Notes: a model not told the origin generated them from the sequence alone. Positions 20,244 through 31,321 are shown, counted from the first letter of the stretch. The stretch is 40,704 nucleotides of DNA from Actinomortierella ambigua (GCA_016098155.1 JAAAJB010000191.1:1-40704); one strand, 5' to 3'. Program-made: numbers and translations.

Positions 20244-22276
20244 ATGGTCGTTACTACTAAAGACAAGCTGCAGAATTTGTCGCAACGGACGCTCGAGAAT
20301 ATCAGCAAGCCAAACGTGATGCTCGATGGTTTGGTCCGCGTCAACTCGCACCGCTACGATGCCTCAACCAATCCAAAGGGCATCGTCAACATGAGTGTTG
20401 CTGAGAACCGCCTCATGGCAGATGATCTGGTTGAGATTGTAAGTATCGCCATGTTTCTCTTAGTCTGAGAGTCAGGAAGAGGAAGGGGGGGGGAGGGAGG
20501 GAAGCCTTGTCGAATCAGGGCAAAATTGGCGCGTGTGTTTTTGTGGGAAAGTTCAGAGAGTGGTAGTGCAAGATCTTGCAAGACAGAGACAACTGCTCCG
20601 AGCGGTGGCGCTAACCTTTCAAACCATTTCCCTCCCCTTCTCTCTGACTAGATGGGACCAGTGAACACGGTCAATCCACTGGTGAGTGCATGCCCACCTG
20701 GCACCAGAGAGAGTAAAGAGAGTAAAAACTGTTGCCTTTACTTTGGCTAACCAAACCTTTTCCCTCATACTACACAATTGCGAATTACGCATAGCTTTTC
20801 GGGTACGGTGAGAGCCCTACCGGGTCTAAGCAGCTGAGAAAAAATTTGGCCGAGAATGTCTTTAACCGATATTTCAACCCACACGAGAAAGTCCACGAGG
20901 ACCACATCGTTGTCTCGGCAGGCTGCAGCGCTGTCATCGACAACTTTACATTTGTAGCTTGTGATCCTGGTGATGGCATTCTCATCACTACACCTTACTA
21001 TGGTATGACGACCACCATGTTAAAAGGATATGTTGTCCAGATGTGATATAGCCTAGTGGGTGTACATACTAACCTTTCATGAGTGATATTTGTTTCCACA
21101 GGTGGTTTCAACACCGATGTCGAGGCAAAGTCCAAAGCCAAAGTTATCGCTGTTCATCTCGAGGACCAGAACCCCTTCACCACCGACAGTTTACAGACAA
21201 TGCAGAATGCCATTGATAAGGCCGAGGCATCAGGTACCCGCGTGCGGGTCATGATCCTCTCCAACCCACACAACCCACTGGGCAGGTACATGTCGCCCCA
21301 TGACTCTCTCCCCCTCTCCCTCCCCCCCCTTTTTTTTCCTAGCCTCTTTAACGACCTACCGTTGTTTACTAATCAGCCAAATACTCCCTTAAAAACGAAT
21401 AGGACGTTCTCGATTGAGATGATTCAAGGATTCCTCCGCCTAGCCGGCAGGAACAAAATCCATGTGGTCTTTGACGAGATTTATGCCCTGTCCGTTTTCG
21501 ACCATTTGCTGACCGGGCAGGCAAAGGAAGAGCAGGGCAAGTGTGAGCCATTCATCTCGGTCCTGTCCTTGCCCAACATTGAGGATTACTGTCCCAAGGA
21601 GCTCGTCCATGTCGCCTATGGCATGAGCAAGGACTTTTGCCTCAATGGTTTCCGCGTAGGGTGCCTTCTTTCGCCCTGGAACAAGGAATTTATCGAAGGC
21701 TACAAGTCTATTGCGTACGCTTTGTCCCCTCCCTCTCCCTCCCTTTTTTTTTCTTTTCTTTTTGGTGAGGTATGTCACACGAAGATTTCCCCATGCTGCG
21801 CTCAAATCAGACGCTAACCCCCCCTCTTTTATCCATGTGTACCACATAGTGTCTTTACATGGATCGCGTCCACGACAGATGCCATGTGCACGCATCTGTT
21901 ATCGGACCCCGATGTGATTGAGCGGTTCACAAAAACGAACCAAGAGCGGCTAGCGGAAAGCTATACGGTTGCGGCCGACTTTTTGCGGGCGCACAAGATC
22001 CCGTTCGTTCCGGCGCAGGCGGGCCATTTCCTGTGGATGGATCTGCGTCAGTTCATTCCTCCAGCGCTGACCGCCTTGGCCCAGCAGGGCGACCGTGAGG
22101 CCGAGTTCAAGCTGTGGCACGCCATGCTGGACGAGGGTGTTGGTCTCAATCTGGGCCTGGTCTTTACGGAACGGACCGTTGGCTTCTTCCGAATGACTTT
22201 CTCGCTGCCTGTGCCCATGTTGAAGTTGGGTCTCGAGCGTATGATGCGTGCCATTGAGCGGGTGTCGCGCGAGTAG
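20244..22276 (+). CDS. ACC synthase-like PLP-dependent aminotransferase
   Basis: Six exons (20244-20438, 20652-20681, 20795-21002, 21102-21285, 21403-21714, 21850-22276) encode 451 residues. This is a fold-type I PLP enzyme of the class I/II aminotransferase group, closest in layout to 1-aminocyclopropane-1-carboxylate synthase. Landmarks are FGYGESPTGSKQLR, VVSAGCSAVIDNF, SNPHNPLGR (Asn contacting PLP), VVFDEIYALSVF (Asp/Tyr) and YGMSKDFCLNGFRVG. Lys282 in the last is the expected Schiff-base lysine, and FFRMTFS carries the carboxylate-binding Arg. All usual catalytic residues appear intact. Substrate cannot be read from sequence; fungal members often act as general aminotransferases or beta-lyases rather than ethylene-precursor enzymes. 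Exon 2 is only 30 nt (MGPVNTVNPL) yet is needed for frame and family match. No other pathway genes lie beside it. A pyrimidine-rich leader precedes the ATG. Confidence 0.9.
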
Positions 22277-22465
22277 TTTAGAATGATTTCCTTTTTGTCT
22301 TCAAATTTGAATTAAAAAAAAATGAGGGTTGCGGAGAGGGGAGGGGAGAGGAGGTGGGAAAGGCTTCCCACTTTTCGTACAAACAAAATCACATTGGTAT
22401 TGTAGTGAGCAAATTATATTATTTTATGAAGGAGAGGAAATGAGGGAGAAGGACAAAAAAATGGA
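22277..22465. other. Short convergent intergenic region
   Basis: Only 189 nt separate two stop codons on opposite strands. The region holds A-rich and GA-rich stretches that could serve as 3'-end signals for both transcripts. The two 3' UTRs may overlap. Confidence 0.55.
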
Positions 22466-25400
22466 CTACTGACTACTCGCGACAGGTACCTTGAGGGAAG
22501 TATCCTGGTCATCAACGACTGTTGATGGCCCTGAAAAATCCTCACCTGTGGCGCCTTGTTGAGGCTCCTTGGGGATGATCACCTGTGGGTTACGACGGGT
22601 CCAATCCGTTGTGCCGCGCAACGACTGCAGGTGTTGGAAATCCTCTTCCACATCCGAGCCGCCCTGAGGATTCATCGTCTGAGGCGACCGCGTCATACCA
22701 TTGCTGCCTCCCGACTTTACGCTGTTGTAGCTCGAGCGAGTCCCTGCGGCACCCAGTAGGGTCGCCTGACTAGGGCTGAGCGACAAATTGTCACTTGTTC
22801 CGGCAGCGAGTGCTTCTGTTCCTGCACCTACGACAGCGGTGCCAACACTTCCACTTTCAGCCAGCCGAGCCTCCATCGATGGCGATGAGTGTAGAGAACC
22901 ATCTTGTTGAAGCCGTTGCTGGTGCAAAGCGGAAGCAGCTATGGCAGCACCACTCGCTCCCGCCAGGGCACCCGCGGTAGCAGCGACATTGGCTCCGGTG
23001 CCAGCACCAGAGGTCGATGGTGGAGACATGGTGTTCTTGGCCCAGCGAGCATCGCTCTCAGCATAGGCATAATCCTGAACAGCACCCGTGGGGGTGACAG
23101 GCCCAGAGGATGAGGCTGTAGCTGGCGGCTGGAGCACCCGCGTCGAGCTTGGGGTGCTGCTGGCTGCGACGGATGGACTGTGCGCGCTCGGATCATAGTA
23201 CGTGGCTTGAGCATAGTTGCCGTGGTGATAACCCTGGTCGCCATAAAATTCGGCTGGGTAATGGTATCCGTCTGCTTGCGCGTACTGGTCATATCCATAT
23301 CCTGCCGTGGCAGCTGTCTCGTCGTACATACCGCCGTAATAGGCATCCGTCGAATATGCCTGTGGGTGTGCCTGCTGCTGGGCGTATGCCGCCTCGTCGA
23401 GTAGCTGCTGCTGCTGCTGATGGAACCGAGTCGCGTAGGCTGGGTCATATTGGTCCTGCCCATAACACTCGCCTTCGACCGGTGGTTGGTAGTGGACCCC
23501 GTGCGGATCATTCATCGCCATGCCGTATGCACCGTCTTGGTAATATCCTGCGGCACCTTGTTCAACGTCGCCGACACAAGGTGGCGGTGACTGTGGAGTG
23601 CCAGAGACGTCACCTTCATGATGGTAGCCATTGGCTGCGAGTGCGCCCGCTGCACCACCGGCAGCCAGGGCTGCCGCCGCCGCCATGCCGCTCGCCGTAT
23701 GTGTGGTGTCCGTGCGCGAGCTGATGCCAGATTGATGATACCCGTTGCCCAGCGGCTCCACCGACTCACGACCTGAATAGGCCCCTGTGACGCCACCACT
23801 ATTTCCACCTGCCATGGCTGCTGCCGTGGCAGTCATTCCCACTCCTGCATTGCCGGATCCTCCAGTGCCCGGGGGCCGCTCTTGCATACCGGGGACGATG
23901 GGGTTAAATGACATTTTGCCTCTGCGACTCTTGCGACGTCGGTACCAGAAAAACAATAGTCCGAGAACCAAGATCAAAGCCGCCAGGGAGCCAACCGCAA
24001 TACCAACGATGCTGCCCGTTGACATGCCCTCATCCGACTCGTTCGGGTCTGGCGAAGGAATAGGTGTCAATGAGGTGATTGTGGCTGTCGTAGTATGGGA
24101 TTGCGAAGAGGAATGACGACCCGTAGAGCTGTATGTGGTGGTGATTGGAGGAGAAGCAGTGGTGTCAGTTCTTGGTCGCCCGCGGGTGGTCGTTGTAGTG
24201 ATGTCGGGCGGTGGTACATACCGTGTGGTAGACGTAGGTGTCACGTAAGGATCCGTAGTCGACGGTAACACATCAGGGGTGGTCACTGGTGGCAAAGGTG
24301 GTATCGTTGTCCTCGGCGGCTCATACGGAGTTGTGGTTTCTGGAGGCACGGGTGGAATCGTGGTTTCTGGAGGCACGGGTGGATTCGTAGTTTCTGGAGG
24401 CACAGGTGGATTCGTGGTTTCGGGAGGCACATAAGGAGTTGTGACAGGAGGCTCTGCATCTGTTGTAGTCGGGGGATCGACTGTGGGGACCACAGTTGGT
24501 ATGTCAGAGGTCGGCGGCGTTGGTATATCAGAGGTCACCCTGAAATCGAAGGAAAGAAAATAGGTAGTTTAGTACATTTATCATCGATCCGCAATGGAAA
24601 CATGGCGAGGAAAACGACACAGTGAATCCGCAATCGATCTTCCGCAATCGATCTTGCAAGCAATAAAAAAAAACATACGCTGTTGTAGGTGGAGTGTCTG
24701 AGGTGGTAGGTGATGGGGGAGGCGCCTCGGTGGTGGTGTCTGGGCGGTCCATGCTGGTGGTGGTAGTAGTAGGGGAGGGAGTCGTCAGAGTATCGATGGT
24801 AGGGGAAGGAGTGATCAGAGCACTTGTGGTTGTGGTGGCTGTTGATTCTGTGGTTGTAGTCTTTGTTTTTGTTGCTGGTGGAAAAGTGGGAGATAACGGC
24901 GAGGTAGACTCCGCCTCGTATGAACTCGTCTCGGAAGTTTGAGACGTCGGAGAAACCGAAGCGCTCGCAGTTGTGATCTCCAAGGTGATGGTTGATGACG
25001 TAAAATGGCTTAAAGGAAAGGTTGCGATCTCGGTGGAGGTCGAAAGGGACGACAATGCAGTCTGGCTGTTTCGACTGATGCTGGAGCTATCGGTCCTACT
25101 GAGGATCACCTCTTAGTGGACGAAGGTGACCTGGACGAGGAGCACGACAGGGGTTACAGTTTCAGGGGACGTGTCACGACGGAGGGGTGTGTGAACGCCG
25201 GGTAAGTTGGCTCTACGTTTGTAGTGCTAATGGGAATTGTCCAGCTAGTAATTGTCACGGTGAAAGAGTCGGGACTCAATGCTGCCGTTGTCGTAGAGGA
25301 AGGTAGATACGTGGAGGGATCCTGTTGAATTGACTGTTCTAGGATATCGGCCGAGAAGCAGAGAGCAACGGGAGCAGTTGTTGGATTGTGACTAAGCACA

Positions 25401-25532
25401 GTACACTCTGCTAGTGAGGTTCTGATCAACACAAGGAAGTCTGTGTGTGTGGAAAAGGACTAGCAGGGGAATGGTGAACCAGACGAGTGTGTTGTCACCC
25501 CAACTAGAGCACTGTTCATCCGATTTCACCAT
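22466..25532 (-). CDS. Mucin-like single-pass membrane protein with low-complexity cytosolic tail
   Basis: Confident exons on the complement are 24539-22466 and 25098-24679, preceded by an exon ending at 25158. The joins restore frame (RPLKL to RTDSS, and PPTTA to VTSDI). The ectodomain is Ser/Thr/Pro-rich, probably heavily O-mannosylated, with PPVPPETT-type repeats. A membrane segment (GSIVGIAVGSLAALILVLGL then LFFWYRRRKSRRGK, coded near 23930-24025) has a basic stop-transfer. The roughly 450-residue cytosolic tail is rich in Gly/Ala/Tyr/Gln, with a Tyr-dense stretch and Q-runs. This is the architecture of fungal cell-wall or osmosensors (Wsc, Mid2, Msb2-like), but no WSC or other named domain is visible. 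The 5' end is uncertain. An ATG at 25532 begins MVKSDEQCSS, and two splice models are possible from it. One, with a donor near 25416 and an acceptor near 25326, keeps a signal-peptide-like run (TLVWFTIPLLVLF). Confidence 0.72.
24335..24435 (-). repeat. 27-nt tandem repeats encoding PPVPPETT units
   Basis: Three to four imperfect copies of a 27-nt unit encode PPVPPETTN/I within the ectodomain of the mucin-like protein. Copies are nearly identical at the nucleotide level, so copy number may vary between strains as in other fungal wall proteins. Confidence 0.85.
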
Positions 25533-26819
25533 GACAAAAACAAAGAACGGGATGCTAGTTAGATTCAGCTTCTTGTCAATCGAGAAGAGGAGCCATTAAT
25601 AGGCAGCTGAAGGGCTTCATGTTCTGCCTTGACTGTGAGCACAATGCTTCCTCGTGTGCCTTACAAGGCAATTGACTTCAATGCAAGCTGGAGGCGTAGG
25701 TGATGTATCGAGTCACTGGCTTGTGCAACGATACTCAACCACACTCAGAGAAAGAGAGAGCGGTTAGAGAGAAGGAAAAAAAAAGGATGAAAAGGGTGAA
25801 TAGCCTGACGAAAAAAAGGGGGGAGGGGTTGAAATAGTGAAACTGGCCGGGCGCCAGCTTTTTAGTAAAAAGGAGTTACTGAGGCTTGGTGTGTTGTGCG
25901 TGGGAGCTGTTTGAGGGCGATCAAGATCACCCGCCTGGAATCTTTCGCGACTAGGGACTGAGACAGTTTGTTTTCTTTTGTCGCTGAATGTACCTCATTG
26001 GCGAGAACACATCACTGTTTCACAGGCCTGTCATCCTGTCAGCCAAGGCGCTACCCTCGGACCTGAGAGTACCCAGAGCGGAAAGGATAGAAATAAAGAG
26101 CAATCGCTACTGTGAAAAAAGAGCCCAAAGACCACCATCCTATCCTACTACACCTTGATGTTCATCTCTGATAGTATGGGTTGACTCCTTCTTCCAGCAT
26201 GGACAGGTTTATCAGCAACAAAGGCTCGAAGAGGGGTTAGTCTGGTCTTATAGGTCCATGTCTCGCTCCTTCCACCCACCCCCCTAAAAAAAGAACCTCA
26301 CTGAGATTTGTGTCGGGTGCCCCTGACAACTCACAAGTGGCAACATGTTGGCGGGCCCTTCGTCTTTCCCTAATTTGTTCGCCCACCCGCACGTCAATCA
26401 TCATGATCCTTACAATACACATGAACAATGTTCAGAGCGAGTTTGCGCCCAAAGTCCTGGACTTTGCGACCCGATTAACTGGACCTCATCCGTGTGGACG
26501 TGGCTCGTAGTAATCCATGTCCAATGTTTCTGGACTCTGGTCACCGAGACTGACTCCAAGCAGCCAGGCACTTCAAATTTAATCAAAGAAAAGCCGAGTC
26601 TTGCAGTACTGCACCGCCGCGTCACGAATCATTCGATATGACCTCTGTAGTGACCCGGCATTCATTTAACAGTTGACCCGAGCTTGGGTTTACCCAGCTC
26701 AAAAGTACTGTACGCCAGGACAATCACCGCAAACAGTGATAGACGAGTTTGAAGAACGAAAAAAAATGTATTGGCGGTAAAATAAAACCTTTGCCACCAT
26801 GGATAATGCCTTGGAGAAT
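25533..26819. other. Gene-poor 5' flank of the mucin-like gene
   Basis: Contains GA-rich patches (about 25745-25825) that are TC-rich on the mucin-like gene's sense strand. A plus-strand frame at about 26345-26640 (98 codons) has the phrase WTSSVWTWLVVIHVQCFWTL but no surrounding domain. I see no intact gene; the stretch may include decayed coding sequence. Confidence 0.45.
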
Positions 26820-27480
26820 GGTTAGCCCATCAGTCCATCGATTATCAGTAGCATCCTCTCCTCAAAGCGCAGAGCCCCCTCTTCTTGACCGACTCTCGAG
26901 AAGGTTGCTGTTCCAATTCGTGGACAAGAGAGCCCACTCTGACTATCACCAGGCCTAGCGCTTTCTGAAATGGAAAGGCCCAACGCCTTGGAGACGGTGT
27001 TCCAGCGCGCGGCGAAGCAAGAACGGGCAGGCGCTTGGAGAAGCAAGTTAATAGGTTTTGCCGATAGGAGAAGCCAGATGATAGTCCAGTATGCGGCATA
27101 GTGGATAGGAAACCAAAGAGACTGTAGTGGATACGGATCACTCGCCCCCACAACGTGCAGGTGACTAAACCCTCCAAACGCGCCATCCTTGGCCTCCAGT
27201 GCCTGGAGGCCGCATTATTGACGTTTACGAGCGATCACCCAGGTTATCCTTAAGAACGTTGCTGGTACGATGTCAGCCATCGAGGCTCTTTCTGAGACGA
27301 GCTTCGTTCCAGGACCGGAAGGGGGGGGGGAGTGACGCTCCAATTTGGTAATCTTTCTGGCCTCTTCGCGCTTCTTTGCTTCAACCATACTTGATACATT
27401 CTGCGCCGCGAAAAATGCCCTTGACCAGCAACGGCAACTTGCTTCGCGGAAAGACGTTTCAAGAGTGCACACTCCAAAGA
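26820..27480 (-). pseudogene. Decayed coding sequence, possible second transposase-like relic
   Basis: On the minus strand, fragments read CALLKRLSAKQVAVAGQGHF then SRRRMYQ (about 27477-27395), then in another frame VEAKKREEARKITKLERH, PPPSGPGTKLVSERAS and MADIVPATFL (about 27390-27255), then stop codons. Further down another open stretch (about 27210-26825) reads ASDPYPLQSLWFPIHYAAYW and PINLLLQAPARSCFAARW. The first two pieces resemble the part expected just after the basic region of the relic at 14040-15530 in that transposase-like family (an AVxQKAV...F motif, then a Pro-rich 'LPPxxGPG' motif). This is from memory and weak. No ORF is intact, and the last stretch could be unrelated. Confidence 0.35.
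27191..27211. repeat. Perfect 9-bp inverted repeat (hairpin)
   Basis: GGCCTCCAG, loop TGC, CTGGAGGCC: a perfect, GC-rich 9-bp stem with a 3-nt loop. It lies inside the decayed minus-strand region, where it interrupts two protein-like stretches. Confidence 0.8.
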
Positions 27481-27687
27481 AGTGTCAACGCCCTTCGATT
27501 GACGTTCTCAATAGTAATTTTCAGAACTCATGAAGTTATGTTTATTACTGTAGTTGAATACGAGATGATTGGGTATGTTGAATACTTTACAAGGGATAAA
27601 AACACAAAAAATTGATAGTAAATGGAGGAGAGGCGACAAAGGACAAACAAGGTCTGACGGCCAAAAGCAAGAGTAGTTTTCCTTGGT

Positions 27688-29963
27688 TTACTTGGCCTCT
27701 GGGAGCTCCTGCTTCTCGCCGCCGACGGGAACGATGCCGTCGAGCTCCTGCAAGGCAATCTCCGAGATCGGGCCCTTGAACCAGTGGCGAGCCGAGAAGA
27801 ACCAGGTCGAGCTCGCAAAAATGATCAAGAAGCCGACGGCCGCAGGGGTGAAGTTGAAGGTGTCAATGTTATCGACGGGCCACGACTGAGGCATGTTGAA
27901 GATGACAAAGATAAAAGCAGTCCAAACGCAGGCGACCCAGCCAATAGGCTTGGAATAGCGACCGAGGTTGAACTCGGCTTGGGTGAATTCCTTGGCACCG
28001 ACGGTGATGCGGAGCAAAATAGGGATCGCATACGAGACGGTAAAACCAATGATGGAGATACCAGAGATGGCCGACAACGTTGCCGTCGAGCCCAGAGCGG
28101 GCAGGGCTAGGATAATAATGACTACGACCGAAAGCCAAACGAGGCGCAGGGGCATGCACGTGCGCTGATCCAGGACAGTCCATGTCGCAGAGAAGGGAAG
28201 ACCACCGTCACGCGCAAAAGCATACATCATGCGCGAGTTGGAGGCGACGGTGGCAATGCCACAGAGGAAACCGGCGGTCACAATGATGGCGAGCAAAATA
28301 GTGCCTCCGACATTGCCAGCGCAGTCGAGGAAGATCTGGGGGGCTGCACCGTACTGGCTTCCAACGGTTGCGGCATAGTCTTGGATGCCAAAGGTCATCG
28401 AGAGTGCAAGGCAAAGACCAATAATGACAGACGCAAAGATGGACATCAAGATACCGCGAGGGCCGTTGACATACGACTTTTCAGTCTCCTCGGACATGTG
28501 TGCGGAGCTGTACGGTTAAGAGGGGAAAAGACAAGGTGTTAGAGCTTGCATGCTTACTGTGAACACTTCTCTTCAGACCCAGTAAGTACCACTGGAGTGA
28601 GGAGGGAAGAGGGTCTATAAAAAGTGACTTACGCGTCATAACCGAGCATACTCCACTGCGACTGGAGCAGACCGAGCATGAAGACAAATGCAGCGCTGGC
28701 ACCAGCCTCGGTGTAACCGGTATGGTCCTCAAATTGAGTGAAGACAAAGTCGGCCGATTGGAGCTTGGGGGCCGTAACGAACAGAGTAATGAAGATGACG
28801 GCGGTACCAACAATATGGACAAAGACAGATGTCAGTGAGGCCGCCTTGAGAGCAAGACCGCCGGCGCTGTTGACCACACCTGCGAGGACCATCAGGATGG
28901 CCATGAGGTAAAAATCCTTCTTGAGATCGTAGCCGTTGGGCATCCAATTGGGGTTCCAGACCCAAATGATGGTGTTTAAGAACTTTGCAGCAGAAAGGAC
29001 GGAGCCAGAACAGCCGGCAACCTGACCGAGCATGTTGAACCAAGCTTCGTACCACGAGAACATGGGACCCCACTTTGGTCCACCAAGCTTGGCGGTCCAG
29101 TAGTACAGACCTCCAGCAGTAGGGTAGGTACTGCAGATTTCAGCCATTCCGAGACCAATGAACATGACTGGTGACGAGACAACGACGCGATAGCAAGGTG
29201 AGAAAGAAATATGTTAGCAAACGACGGGTGGGCCCACTCCTGATACGAAAAACCAATGTCCAATGTAAGCTCAGGAGCTCCTCCTGTCTGGGATGTATTA
29301 AACGATGTAGGATGTAGCTGAGGTTGCAAAGGGAGATGGAGAACGTGGTCGGGGAAGAGATGGAGAAAAAGAGACTTACCAAAGAAAGCGACCAGGAGCC
29401 AGCCCCAGATGGCAACGACCGGGCCACCAGTGGCCAAGCCGAAGCCGAACAGGGGCACGATTCCGATCAGCACTGAGGCGTTGGTGAGCGTGAAGCCAAA
29501 GTTCTGGAGACCTGTAAACTGGCGCCTATTGGACAATTCCAGTAACGTGAAATAGAGGCGGTTGCCAGTCAGCTCATCTGCGATTGTCCATCCTGCCGAG
29601 ATAATGGAGTGCCGGGTCTCCTTCCTTTCGCTCCCTTTGCGTCAAAGCACCAGGGTCCATCTCGGTGCATTATCTTTTTTTTTCTTTTTTGAGAGCAATT
29701 GGAAGGAGGGAAGGTGGGTGAGTGTACATACTTCATGTTCTGTTTGTAGCCGAGCTATTGAGTTCAAGAAGAGAACAGAAGAGATGAGCAAAGCTGGTTA
29801 GTCTTGAGCAGACATGATGTCCAGTGATTAGTCTATGACGGGCAGGTCGGAGACATGTCCATGACACTGGAAAAGGATGAAGGGGATGACAATGGCTTAC
29901 CTTGGCGAGACGAGCCTCGTCCTCGTTATAGGCAGCACCTTGGCCCTTTTCCGTGTTGTCCAT
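27688..29963 (-). CDS. GABA/amino-acid permease, Uga4-like (APC superfamily)
   Basis: Five exons (29963-29901, 29754-29732, 29525-29380, 29167-28633, 28507-27688) encode 528 residues with about 12 membrane segments. It is a plasma-membrane or vacuolar importer of GABA, choline or related amines, of the fungal ACT family. Family phrases are LGYKQNMKRQFTGLQNFGFT, PLFGFGLATGGPVVAIWGWL, CSTYPTAGGLYYWTAKL, the QSQWSMLGYDASAHMSEET motif spanning the last intron, and SRMMYAFARDGGLPFS. The second exon is only 23 nt but its codons complete the conserved 'LGYKQxxKR' motif across three exons, so it is well supported. The N terminus is short and acidic (MDNTEKGQGAAYNEDEAR), exposed to the cytosol. The C terminus ends GGEKQELPEAK. 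Substrate is inferred from family only. No catabolic partner genes (transaminase, dehydrogenase) are adjacent. Confidence 0.93.
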
Positions 29964-30668
29964 TGTTCAAACGAGCAGGTGTATGGCGAAGGGAGGTAGG
30001 GGGGGATGAAGAAAGGAAGGTCGGATGAATGAAGAGAAGAATGGGAGGTATTTATGATAACACCTTTTTTTTTTTGTGTTTGGCTGGTTGTTTTTTTTTT
30101 ACGGTTCCTTAGGCCCAGAGGGGACTATTGTACCTCACATGTCAACACAATTCTCACACAACACACACACTACACACACACACCTACACAAGCTCTCTCT
30201 CACACAACAAACAAACAAACACTTCCAGAGAAAAATAAGAAGCATGCAGCCTGCCCATTCGCCGTCCATAGACAACAACTGCCCTGTGTTACCTCTCTTC
30301 CTCTTGGGGACCAGGAACTAGACTAGCAACAGTGTTTGTCCGATTAAAGGGGCTTGGACAAGGCACAGTTGGACGGGCGGAGGGAGTTTGATACCAAATC
30401 TTGGAGTAGTAGCTCGGTACGTACAGCAGTCTAGACAAACCCGACTATTTCCTTTGAGTCGAAGGTCTGTGTGCCTGTCTTCGGCGAAGGAGAACGAGGG
30501 TGAAGGATTGTCTAACATGAAGCAGTGCCTCTCTCTTCCTCCACCGAGTCGGTGAGATTAGATTGTAACCCTATTGAAGATGGCGTCTTGTAAGGTCTCG
30601 TTGGTTTTTAAGCTTCCTTGCATTATTTTGAACACACACACTACACAGACGCACACGGCCCCTCAGCA

Positions 30669-30673
<5 letters not shown>

Positions 30674-30713
<40 letters not shown>
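30674..30713. repeat. (TC)n microsatellite
   Basis: About 20 uninterrupted TC dinucleotides, followed by further CT-rich imperfect repeats to about 30780. It is flanked by ACACAC-type repeats at about 30633-30656. Confidence 0.95.
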
Positions 30714-30715
<2 letters not shown>

Positions 30716-31321
30716 ACCCACTCACTCACCCACTCTTTCTCTCTCTCTCCTTGCTCTCACTCTCACTTTCACTCTCTCCAAGGCCAACACTCGTGTGTTT
30801 CTCATGACTGGCGTGGCAAGTTTCTGGGCTGGGCTGGATCTGTTTTCGAGAGATGAATTTGTGATCCGCTCGTTGACCCTTGGTTTCAATTCAGAATCCT
30901 TTATGATCTTTCGTCTTCCACACATACTCCCCACGTAGCCTCGGGTATTGAGCCTCCGATAAAGGCTCTTTCGCGGACACGCCTGCTGGTTCCCAATGTT
31001 TATAGTTTACCCCAACAAAGATAACTGTGGCCATGGCTATCCCTCGTGGGCTGCCTCATAATGATTGTCCCCGCGTCTGGGCACCTTGGAAAGTTTGATG
31101 GTGAAGGTCTATAGAAGGAAAGTGCTCAGTACGGAGCTCAATAGTCATACTTGTGCACACCTTTTTCTCTCCTTCCCTCCCTCCCCCCTCCCTCCTTCCC
31201 TTTGCGTTCCACGGAAGTGAGATTGCTGTGTCCTGTCCACCTCTTGCTTTGTGTTCAGATCTTTTCCACCAACACCAACCACGCGAGTGGAAATGCTGTG
31301 CGTCGAGGATAACGTGTCAAT

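Noticed and set aside
23149..23724. 191-codon plus-strand ORF
   Set aside because: It is the antisense shadow of the GC-rich cytosolic tail of the mucin-like protein. Arg/His richness is a product of the complement.
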